Assembly (NCBI GenBank): GCA_037039685.1
Contig: JAWNGF010000014.1
Location: 372,001 to 436,000 of the forward strand
Reading direction: 5' to 3'
Length of the DNA stretch: 64,000 bases
Source: Ceratobasidium sp. AG-K
Lineage: Eukaryota; Basidiomycota; Agaricomycetes; Cantharellales; Ceratobasidiaceae
How positions within the stretch are numbered: the stretch's first letter is position 1; every line of letters starts with the position of its first letter. Made by a program: the position numbers and the translations under genes. The notes beneath the pieces are model-generated. The model saw only the letters and a program-made list of their open reading frames with translations, had not been told where the DNA came from and did no database searches. This document shows positions 55,515 through 64,000 of the stretch, piece by piece.

Positions 55515-58500
55515 GTGTGTGGAGAGACCAACGAACCAGTAATGGAAACAATGTACCTTAGAGCTACTAGCAAATCAACAATTGTCTACACAAACATTAC
55601 TGGAATCACAGAACCCATCACTACTCTCATTGACTCGGGAGCATCAAGGAACTTCATTGACATCACTTGGGCACGAAGAAACAATGTGGCTCTAATTGAA
55701 CTGCCAACACCTAGAAAAATAATTGGAATCCAAGGGAAGGAACTGTCACATCAAATCCGATTCAAAGCAAATCTGGAATTTGAGTTACATGGAAAAAACT
55801 TCAAGCAAAACTTCTTTGCTATGCCTACTGGAGATACACACTTGATTCTGGGGTTAGAATGGCTAGAGGAAGCCAATCCAATAATCGATTGGTTATCAAA
55901 AGAGATTTCCTGGCGACCAGACAACATCCTTGGAAAAGCCACAGAAATCAAAGACATACCCGAAGAATTCAAAGATTATGCAGAAGTCTTTAGCGAGGAA
56001 AAATTTAAACGGATACCAGACCATCGTCCATACGACTGTTCCATTGATCTAGTGGAAGGAGCAGAACTTCCTAAACCGGCTAGGCCAATCCCACTCTCAC
56101 CCGCAGAATCCATAGCCCTCAGAAAGTACCTAGATGAGGAACTAGCGGCAGGCAAAATCCGACCAAGCAAGTCACCAGTAGCCGCAGCAACCTTCTTTGT
56201 CAAAAAGGGACAAGACCCAAAGGACCCGGAAAAACCTCCAGAGCTCAGGTTGGTTCAACACTTTGGCCCGATCAACGAAATAACAAAAGACGACCGCTTC
56301 CCTATGCCACTAATGGAAGATCTCCTTGACAAGATCAAGGACGCAAAAATCTTTTCTAAAATAGACTTGCATATGGGGTTCAACAACATCCGAGTTAAAG
56401 AAGGAGACGAATGGAAAACAGCATTCCAAACCAAGGAAGGCCTATTCAAATATATCGTCATGCCCTTCGGATTAAAAAACGCGCCGGCAACATTCCAACG
56501 ATATATGAATCATATTTTCCACGACCTGATTGACATCTGTGTCATTGTTTACATTGATGACATATTAATTTTCTCCAAAGACCAAAGCCAGCATGTGGAG
56601 GATGTTCGAAAGGTACTCAAAATCCTGTTGGACAACAACCTCTTTGCAAAACTCCCAAAATGCGAATTTTTCGTCAAGAAACTTGTCTACACAGGAATAA
56701 ATATCAGCAAGGAAGGAATATCAATGCAAGAGGAAAAGGTCAAAGCAATCAAGGAATGGAAGGAGCCAAGGACAGTCAAACAGGTCCAAGCCTTCCTAGG
56801 ATTTGCAAACTTTTACAGGCGATTCGTACCAAACTTTAGCGGCCTGGTGAAACCCTTAACCGTTCTAACAAGGAAGGACCAGAAATGGAAATGGGAAGCA
56901 GAACAACAGGAGGCTTTTGATAACCTGAAGAAGGAAATATGCAAGGAACCACTACTGCGACATCCAGACCCAACAAAACCTTACATATTGGAAACCAACA
57001 CAAGCGGCGTTGCTATGGGATCAATACTCTCTCAAAGACAAAACAACGGTTACTTACATCCCATCGCTTTCCTATCAAAATCCTGTAATGCTGCACAAAT
57101 GAACTACAATGTTCATGACAAGGAATTGATGGCAATTGTGGAATCACTAAAACACTGGCGATTACATCTAGAAGGAACAAGAGAACCAATAACAATCTAC
57201 ACCGATCACCGTAACCTGCAATACTGGAAGAAGGCAACTACATTTAACCGACGTCACGCTTGATGGCATCAAATCCTGGCTTCCTACAACTTTGAAATAG
57301 TTTACCGTCCAGGGAACATGTCAACACAGCCAGACCTACTGTCCAGAAGAGCGGATCATAGCGAAATACCAACAGCAGAGCAAATCATGATCAAGGAGGA
57401 ACAGTTCAGAGGATTCACCGGAGAAATCAAGTCAGATATCATTGCGGACATTAGGGAAGCACAAATCGAAGATGAGAGCATCAGGAAGATCATAGAATTG
57501 TGCAAAGACAAGGAGACCCTACCCAAATCTGTGCAACAAGGAATTAGGAACTACAACTTCAAGGAAGACCTGCTCTGGATAGATGGGAGAATCTACATGC
57601 CAGAAGACAAGGACACTAGACTAAGAATCCTCAGATTACACCACAATGCGCCAATGGCAGGACACCAGGGTCAAGCCCGAACGCTAGAACTAATCTCAAG
57701 AAAATACTACTGGCCTGGACTTAAGGCAACAGTAAACAAATACGTTGACTCTTGTGAGCAGTGCCAAAGGGCAAAAGGAACAAAAAACCAAGTACCACTG
57801 AAAGCACTCAAAATCCTGAACAGTCCATGGGAGGACATTGCATACAATTTCATCGTAAAACTCCCAAAATCACAAGGCAATGACAGCATTCTAGTTGTAG
57901 TGGATCGGTTCTCCCACATGGCACACTTCATAGCTTGCAAAGAATCAACAACTGCAGATCAACTTGCCGATCTTTTCCTGAAGAACATTTGGAGATTACA
58001 CGGCTTCCCACAAAGTACAGTTTCGGACAGAGGAACAACTTTCAACAGCAGGTTCCTGAAGGCCCTCTACCAAAGAATCGGAACAACACCGACGTTCAGC
58101 ACGGCATATCATCCACAAACAGACGGAATAACGGAACAAATAAACCAGTGGATAGAAGCATGGCTTCGCACATTTGTTAACTACAGGCAAGACAACTGGT
58201 CCGAACTGCTTCCTATCGCAGAATTCTGCTACAACAACCAACGACACGGGATCACAGGAAAAACCCCATTTGAGATTGTCAACAGCAGAGAACCGCTATG
58301 GAATGTCTTAAAAGAAGTTACCACGATTCCTGAAGCAAATAAGAAAGTGGACAACTGGCAGGAAGTATGGGACAAAGCAAAAGCAGCAATGGAATGGCAC
58401 AGGAGAAAGGACACAGTCAAACACCAACCAAAATACAAGGAAGACGACCTTGTCTGGCTTTACGGACAAAACATAAAGACAAGCCGTCCCAACAAGAAAC

Positions 58501-59381
58501 TTGACAACAAGAAATACGGTCCTTTCAAAATCAAAAAAATCATATCAAGTCATGCCTACAAATTGGAGCTTCCAAAAACCATGAAAATACACCCTGTGTT
58601 CCACAGCGATCTTCTTAGTCCATACAAAAAAGACAAAAACTTTCACAGAAACCAACCCCAACCACCGCCGATCACAACAAAAGAAGGAGAGGAAGAATAC
58701 GAAGTGGAGAAGATTGTGGACTGGAAGGAAACAAAGGACAGGTTGTTCTACAGGGTTAGATGGAAGGGTTATGATGAAAAAGAAGACACAGAACAACGGG
58801 CAGAGGATTTTGGCCACCTCAAGGTAATAATGAGGAAGTTCTTGAAGGATTTCCCAAATGCCCCAACACCGTCAAACTACAAAACGACAAGTATTAAAGG
58901 AAGGGCGGAGTGGGACAACAACACAACTTGCAAAACTTGCTCACTTTCCAACTTGCTCCACACACTTAAAGCCCTAAATCTCTTTTGCACACTATGCCCG
59001 CCGTCACCTGTACCACCATTGCCAGCAACCTTGTTCGCGTTCTCGACGGCCCAGCCTTCCAGACAGCCCGCATCCTTGACTCGGGAGCAGCCCTCTACGT
59101 CTTCAAAAGGTCCCAGCAGAGTCCAGGGCGGCTCCAATTCTGTGCCTCCGACGACATCCTGCACTCCAACCTGGGAGAGTTCGAATGGGTTGGCAAAAAA
59201 TGGCCGACACGCATGCAGCTCCAGCGAAAGGACATCTACGTATGCCAAGGATGCGCAGCCTTCCAAGTGTCCGAAGCTGTGTTGCTATCCATGCACAAGC
59301 TCAGGGTGGTCGAATGGGGACAAGAAGGAGCCTACAGCAGCAAATGGGTTCCAGGATACGAAGGCCGACCTCCCACTCTGA
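55515..59381 (+). pseudogene. Pol of chromovirus C with an internal TGA
   Basis: The frame is open from the frameshift site; there is no ATG at its start. Protease TLIDSGASRNFID, RT with VIVYIDDILIFSK, RNase H (ETNTSGVAMGSILS, where the first catalytic Asp of the usual TDAS is replaced by Asn), a TGA at 57261-57263 (RRHA stop WHQ), HHCC zinc domain, integrase core (VVDRFSHM, SDRGTTFNS, TDGITEQ) and chromodomain (EVEKIVDWKETKDRLFYRVRWKGY). Beyond the chromodomain, about 170 more codons of Ser/Pro-rich sequence run to 59381, overlapping the next ORF in another frame. That tail may be read past a lost stop. It has at least two defects. Confidence 0.9.
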
Positions 59382-59758
59382 GGCCTCGATGGAGCAACGC
59401 ATGGGACAAGAACTTCGAGGCAGACTTGGCAGATTGGAGGATGGAGCGGGGACGCTACCAGAGGGAGAAGTTCGAATGGAAGCCATTCTGGTGGCAGGAG
59501 AAGGATGCGGACTTGTTGGAATGGAAGGAGGTCGAGCCAGACGTACGACAATGGGACAAGGACCATGTGGAGGAGCAGGAGAGGGTCATGGACTGGTCCA
59601 AGGTGGACTGGACGGACGAGAAGACCTGGGAGAAGTGGGAGGAACACTGCAATGAACCAGGTAATACTGTGTTCAACCCCATCGACCTCACGGAGGAAAA
59701 GGAGGACGAACTCGACTCCATGGTTGAAAAAGTCAACAAGGACTGCTGGGTGCAGTAG
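58994..59758 (+). CDS. Accessory ORF between pol and 3' LTR of chromovirus C
   Basis: 254 codons from an ATG (MPAVTCTTIASNLVRVLDG) to TAG, overlapping the pol frame by 388 nt. The product has an N-terminal part with VCQGCAAF and a Trp-rich, highly charged C-terminal half (WKPFWWQEKDADLLEW, WSKVDWTDEKTWEKWEEH). No signal peptide or transmembrane helix is present, so it is not an envelope protein although it sits in the env position. I recognise no family; capture of host sequence is possible. Unlike Gag and Pol of this copy, the frame is undamaged. Confidence 0.65.
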   Translation: MPAVTCTTIASNLVRVLDGPAFQTARILDSGAALYVFKRSQQSPGRLQFCASDDILHSNLGEFEWVGKKWPTRMQLQRKDIYVCQGCAAFQVSEAVLLSMHKLRVVEWGQEGAYSSKWVPGYEGRPPTLRPRWSNAWDKNFEADLADWRMERGRYQREKFEWKPFWWQEKDADLLEWKEVEPDVRQWDKDHVEEQERVMDWSKVDWTDEKTWEKWEEHCNEPGNTVFNPIDLTEEKEDELDSMVEKVNKDCWVQ

Positions 59759-59803
59759 ATCGGCCCTTTCGGGTTCCCCTCAAGGAACTTAAGGGGGGAG
59801 TAA

Positions 59804-60277
59804 TGTTGTGAGCCATGCTCTCGCCATCGGACTCGTCTACGCCTCTTCCTCTCTCGTTGCTTGTACTTGTGTTTGTTCCTTGTTTATCTTTCCCCTTGTT
59901 TTTCCTGCCGCGTTGCCACCTTCTTGTGGTTATGTGTTACACTGTGTAACGCGGCTGTGCTTTGTACGAGTCATGTCTGTTCATACAGCATGACTCACAT
60001 GGACACTCCTGACTGGCTGTTTTTGTATGACTCATGTGGCTGCGCCTTGTATGACTCAGCCACTTTGTGGATATATATAGAGGACCAACAAGCCTGGTAA
60101 CCCCAGCTTGTTTTGTCTCGTCAAAACATCCCCTTTGAGTGACACTTTAAACCACCCCTACCCTCAAGAGCCTACAGACACTTAAGTGTGTTGCGGTTCA
60201 AGAGGTCACTTAGGTCTTAGTGCCGTCCACTCTCCATCGCGGCTTGTCTCATAGCCACCAAGAAGAAGCTTACGACA
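59804..60277 (+). repeat. 3' LTR of chromovirus C
   Basis: 474 bp; differs from the 5' LTR at seven CpG-type sites. The PPT precedes it at about 59790-59803 and AGTAG follows. Confidence 0.95.
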
Positions 60278-60282
60278 AGTAG

Positions 60283-60609
60283 GTTGGACTCTTGACTTGT
60301 GGGTTTGTGACTCATGTACTTATATTACTCATCTTCGCCCTCTTGCCTAAATATTCGGGCTTGCAAGCATGGTCACCCCCAAGCTTGCTTTGACTTGTCA
60401 AAATCTCCCTGGCAGTGTGTGAATCAGAGTGTAACACTTGGCTTACTTTAAGCCACTTACAGACAGCCACTTGAGATTATGGATGCTAGGACTTCTACTT
60501 AGAAGCAAGCAATTTCCCTTAGCAAATTAGTCTACTTCGACTTCTCACTCACAGTCAACAAGGCGATTAGCATGTTTTGTCAACTCTACTTACTTAGCAT
60601 GTTGCGACA
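60283..60609 (+). repeat. 5'-truncated solo-LTR relic (related LTR family)
   Basis: A plus-oriented sequence with a GACTCATG motif, an AAATATT box, GCTTGCAAGCATGG...CCAAGCTTGCTTTG and the ending TTGCGACA is organised like the C LTR and clearly related to 61115-61450. It has no visible 5' end and no internal region. Confidence 0.65.
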
Positions 60610-60617
60610 GTCATCCA

Positions 60618-60720
60618 TGACACCCTCTCTAAATCAAGTGGAGAGGGCTCAACAAATGAGAAGGGGTGTCTTAAGGCGCCAGAACGAGCCCACAACACTG
60701 CAAAGAGAAGAAGGAGGGTG
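60618..60720 (+). repeat. Dispersed repeat, copy 1
   Basis: Shares ordered blocks with 61466-61565: CACCxTxxCTAAA, GGAGAGGG, CTTAAGGCGCCA, CTGCAAA and GAGGG. No ORF; identity unknown. Confidence 0.55.
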
Positions 60721-61114
60721 AGTCTGGGATAACAACAGTGAAGTGACCTTTACTTTGGTGTCAATTTACGGGTTCTTCTTGAGTTCCCAATTGTTTCATT
60801 AAATATTGCCAATTCCTCCTGGGACACTGGTGGGAAGGGGGTCTTGATACACAGCGGGCGCTTCTTAAGTGGCAGAGTCAGGTCACCTGCCTGTTCTCTT
60901 TTGCTCATCTTGAGGGGTTTGATTGACTTCAGCTATTTGTGCTGGTTGGAGCCTTGCTCCTTAGGGGGGGGGAGACACTGCACTTGAGGATTGATTGTCC
61001 ATGTTGTCATTTTGTGACCTTGTTTTCTTGTGGCTCAGGTGTACTAAGAGCTTGCTTTGCAATGTTGCAATCTGCAAAATGCCTATGGTTGATGACTGCT
61101 AATGGCCTTCAAGA
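60721..61114. other. Interval between LTR relics
   Basis: About 400 bp with no supportable gene; probably decayed repeat DNA. Confidence 0.35.
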
Positions 61115-61450
61115 TGTTGGGAACAATATGTGATAAGTCTTCTAAGACTCTAATCACTAAGGTGGACAAATGCTAGTCTTGTCAGTACAAGTCACTAGCT
61201 CCTAAGTCCAAGTGGCTGCGCTAAAGGCTAAGTAGCCAAGTGCCTCTGATCAACACTGCAGGGAGAGTTGATGAGGTAAAGCAAGCTGGGGATGACCATG
61301 CTTGCAAGCCTGTAATATATACTCAGATAAGCAGGTGAGTCAAAGTAAATACATGAGTCACAAGTCTGAGTCAAAGTCTGAGTCATTAAAGGGGGGCTGT
61401 GCAGGCCAGCCAAAATAAAACAGCATGAGTCATGATGACTCATGGTGACA
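61115..61450 (-). repeat. Solo LTR (336 bp, minus orientation)
   Basis: On the minus strand it starts TGTCACCATGAG and ends TTCCCAACA. It has GACTCATG repeats, a GAGTATATATTA box and the GCTTGCAAGCATGG...CCCAGCTTGC inverted repeat seen in related LTRs. Flanks are CAAGA and CAACA, a plausible duplication with one change. Confidence 0.75.
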
Positions 61451-61465
61451 CAACATTCTATAACA

Positions 61466-61565
61466 CCTTACTAAACAAGGGAGAGGGCACATCAAAGAGA
61501 AAGGGCGCTTAAGGCGCCAATACAAGCCAACGAGTCTGCAAATGTAGACAGAGGGAGGGACAGGT
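61466..61565 (+). repeat. Dispersed repeat, copy 2
   Basis: See 60618-60720. Both copies are in the same orientation although the adjacent LTR relics are in opposite orientations, so this is not simply an LTR-internal sequence. Confidence 0.55.
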
Positions 61566-62049
61566 CATGACACTATCTCAGCAGTCTCTGGAGCACTTGG
61601 GATTGCTCATAAGCACTCAGGAGACAAAATGAGCAAAAGGCTTGTTTCTGCTCTGTAACATCTCATGAGCACTCACAAACCATCACAAGCTTGACAAGAT
61701 AGTTTTTGTGCAATCACAAGAACTCATGAGCCAAATGAGATTTCTCATGCTTTTGGTGTGAGTACGGACCATAAAGGGAAAAAGAGTACATGATCACTAA
61801 GTTTCAGTAGCCTCAGGCCTGATATTGTAATGATATAATTCTACACTGCACTGCATACAAGAGCAACTCAAAATTTCAAATTGCAGGACTTGCAGTCCAC
61901 CCAGCTACTACAGGCAAAAATCTGGGTTTCACTCAGAGTCTTGGCTGGTCAATGGTGAGTTGACAGAGAGGTACTGGGGCAATCAGATCAGTTGACATCT
62001 AAATTATAAAGATGTTGCAACCCAACACTGTGATGGTTGCCCGACTGTA
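61566..62049. other. Interval with no identified feature
   Basis: No gene; several CACTCA/TCATGAG-type short repeats near 61580-61760 suggest decayed LTR material. Confidence 0.35.
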
Positions 62050-62376
62050 ACTGTATGTGCTCAAGTCAAGACTTAGAGAGACATGGCACCCAAAGAACTG
62101 TGAACTGTAAACTTGTGAATGGCACTAAGACCTGAGGATCCAAGGTAACCCTGAGGGAAACCCAGTGAGAGACTATTTGTTGGGGAAATGACGAAGGCAA
62201 AACAAGATGGGGGGTCCCATGCTTGTTGTTGCCTCAATATATATTTCAGAAAAGACATGAGTCATACTCAAAGCCAAGAAACATGTTCATACAAACTAAA
62301 CCATCAGTAGAAAGCTTCTATGAGTCATGTCCAATAAAGGAACATGACTTTGCCAGGAAAGGGAAGTCATAAGACA
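62050..62376 (-). repeat. Solo-LTR relic (minus orientation), left end approximate
   Basis: The minus strand begins TGTCTTATGACTTCCC at 62376 and shows AAATATATATTG, then CAACAAGCATGG...CATCTTGTTTTGCC, aligning with the TATA and start-site region of the C LTR. The far end was not resolved and no target duplication was found. Confidence 0.6.
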
Positions 62377-62874
62377 AAAGAGAAATGAAGCAGCTTAATG
62401 CTGTGCAAGAACAAAGGAAACCAGAACAAGGGAAGGCAGGAACAAAGAGAAGCAAAAACAAAGGGAACATAAGACAGCAGCCACAAGACCAAGTCTATGG
62501 ATGGAGCCCTTGGTCACAACACAAGCCTTCAACTCAAATTTTTGTGTTCAGTTGGACCCCATCTGGATTTGTCAGGTTCACAGACCATTAATTTTGATGC
62601 TTTGGTGCCTCACTTCTCACATCATCTGTTTTGTTGCAGGCAACCCTCCTGTTGATTTGTTCCCTAACTGAAATATGTGGTAGTTATGTAGTGGTGTGTG
62701 AAATGGTGATGGGTAGTATCTTGACTCCATGGGTGTCTCACATTGAGCTTTGCACTATTGGCCACCATGAAGGTAGCAGCTGTATTCCTGATATGTGTAT
62801 GTCAGTCGTGGAACTGAGGTTAACTCGCGATTGAGCAAGCCACTGATATGCTACGCATGCATTCAAGTTAGATA
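62377..62874. other. Interval with no identified feature
   Basis: About 500 bp; nothing supported apart from the likely terminator of the gene at 62875. Confidence 0.35.
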
Positions 62875-64000
62875 TCAAGAGTCGCTATTCCCTCCTGCTC
62901 CCTCCTCAACTTTCGGCACTCCAACCTGCTTCAGTAGTTCCACCACCCCCTTCGCCTTGATCGCCCGAAGCTCGCCATCGCTCTTGGCCAGCAGCATCCC
63001 CGCAAATCCGAGCGAGTTAATACTCAGTCGCTGGGGCTTATGAGCCTCCTCGCCTTCCGCCCCCGGCTCAGGCTGTAGCTCATCCACAGTAGTCTCCCTC
63101 AGCCTCGGAATCAAGTGCATATGCTCGCCAGTAAGCAGAATATTATAGCTTGGTACCGACGCCCGTCCCGTGCCGGCTGGTCCGAGGTCGCTGCCCTGTG
63201 AGCTGTGGTATAATCGAACAGTTTGGACTGCTTCATCGAGGAGGCGCATGAATGCATGCGTGAGGGTGTTCGAGAGTGTTTCGAGGGATTCGGTGGAGAG
63301 GGGTTTGGTTCCTGTTTGGATGGGTTGGGGGAGGTCGAGTCGTACGGCCAGGTGGACGTAAGGAAGGGGTAGGGAGAATACTTTGGCTGAGGGGGCGAGG
63401 TCAGTGACGGCGCAAAGAGGTGCTTGGAAACGCACTATCATCCTCAAGCTTCAACGTCCGCACGTAAGCCTCCGCTGGCGGGCCACTACTTTCTTCTTCT
63501 TCTTCCTCGTCCTCGTTGGCATCCTGGGCGCTAGGGATGAACTGGATGTGCTTGTGAGGCTGACTTGCACCCGAGTTGGCTCCACAATTGTAAAAGGCGA
63601 AAAGGGGAGTAGGCGATTTTCGGGCCGCGCGGATGAGGAGGTAAGCTTGTGATAGATCGGAGGGCGTCAAAGGAGAGTCTTGCGGTTGGAACCCTGGCGA
63701 GCCATATCCGGGGTGAGAGCAAGGTGACTTGAATAGGGGGCCTACCTTTCGTGACCATTAAAAAGTGCCCAGATATAACGCTAAACTTGTTCAACTAGAT
63801 CCAAGTTAGATCCGGCGTAACTATCGTGCGACGCACGCACAAGAATCGCATACTCGTCGCCATCTAGTTCGTCTTTGATCTCGCCCACGAAGAGGTCCGT
63901 AACATAGGGCGGGGCAAACGGGTCTGGTTTATCCTGCTTGGCGAAATCGGGGGCGGGAAGTATGGGTTTCTTTTGTAGCGCTGGGCAGGTGCTGATTATG
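62875..64000 (-). CDS. Diadenosine tetraphosphate phosphorylase / ATP adenylyltransferase, 5'-partial
   Basis: Minus-strand exons 63841-64000 (continues beyond the window), 63746-63794, 63436-63693 and 62875-63386. Family marks of fungal Ap4A phosphorylases: DPFAPPYV, NKFSVISGHFLMVTKGFQPQ, FAFYNCGANSGASQPHKHIQFIP, whose HxHxQ carries the catalytic histidine, LPYVHLAVRL, YNILLTGEHMHLIPR and NSLGFAGMLL. The enzyme cleaves Ap4A with phosphate to ATP and ADP, limiting an alarmone-like nucleotide in the cytosol. An apparent stop after LRRH is removed by a 49-nt intron (63387-63435). An acidic loop (DANEDEEEEEESS) is inserted after the HIT motif. Confidence 0.9.

Larger units (their letters stand above)
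53012..60277 (+). mobile_element. Ty3/gypsy chromovirus C (7,266 bp, 5-bp TSD) with an extra 3' ORF
   Basis: 474-bp LTRs (53012-53485 and 59804-60277) differ at seven positions, all CpG-type transitions. Sense order: self-priming PBS, Gag, -1 frameshift site, Pol with protease, RT, RNase H, integrase and chromodomain, an additional 254-codon ORF, PPT (AAGGGGGGAGTAA) and 3' LTR. Gag and Pol each hold one in-frame TGA, so the copy is inactive. It is a different family from A and B but shares their priming and frameshift design. Confidence 0.95.

Noticed and set aside
58994..59758. Envelope protein in element C
   Set aside because: No signal peptide, transmembrane helix or fusion-peptide-like segment is present.
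63387..63435. Apparent premature stop in the Ap4A phosphorylase after LRRH
   Set aside because: A 49-nt canonical intron bridges to LPYVHLAVRL in frame.

Overview
This 64 kb window is nuclear DNA from a filamentous basidiomycete. Genes are dense with 49-82 bp GT-AG introns and several micro-exons (9, 12, 14 and 15 nt), and there are cytochrome P450s, a fungal class I terpene synthase, plant-cell-wall enzymes and abundant LTR and LINE retrotransposons. The cell-wall genes, and a family I remember as 'laminin domain' proteins of Rhizoctonia solani, make a Rhizoctonia-like plant pathogen the best guess. That assignment is inference; I could not run a search. I rebuilt exons by hand from splice signals and reading frame; every complete spliced gene given with a protein length has a coding length divisible by three.

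Layout. 0-7.1 kb: two tandem P450s (the first cut by the window edge) and an RCC1/Ran-GEF gene on the minus strand. 7.1-27.2 kb: one full-length 6.2 kb Tad1-like LINE with a 17-bp target duplication, split by two nested, same-strand Ty3/gypsy chromoviruses (A, 9721-16646; B, 17030-23983), each with its own 5-bp duplication. The LINE sits 87 bp upstream of the RCC1 start codon. 27.4-35.2 kb: a terpene synthase, a P450 relic and a nearly complete P450 with a one-base frameshift; with the 0-4.5 kb P450s this resembles a dispersed terpenoid cluster. 36-41 kb: a secreted DUF3455-like protein, a 438-bp poly-C tract between noisy copies of the same sequence (probable assembly artefact), and a secreted pectate lyase. 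41-51 kb: two paralogous laminin-domain-like genes, a GNAT acetyltransferase, a GH1 beta-glucosidase and a small SET-domain protein. 53-60.3 kb: a third chromovirus (C) on the plus strand with an extra ORF after pol. 60.3-62.4 kb: solo-LTR relics. 62.9-64 kb: a diadenosine tetraphosphate phosphorylase, cut by the window end.

The most interesting material is in the retroelements. All three chromoviruses appear to be self-primed: 12 nt located 33-34 nt downstream of the LTR TATA box are exactly complementary to the primer-binding site that starts 2 nt inside the LTR. All three carry a GGGAAAA -1 frameshift heptamer in the correct phase just before the gag stop. Elements A and B also carry about 1.46 kb between the predicted transcript start and the gag AUG with no AUG in any sense frame, although this leader holds two overlapping, conserved ORFs. 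Decay of the repeats is almost entirely CpG to TpG/CpA, including every internal TGA stop found.
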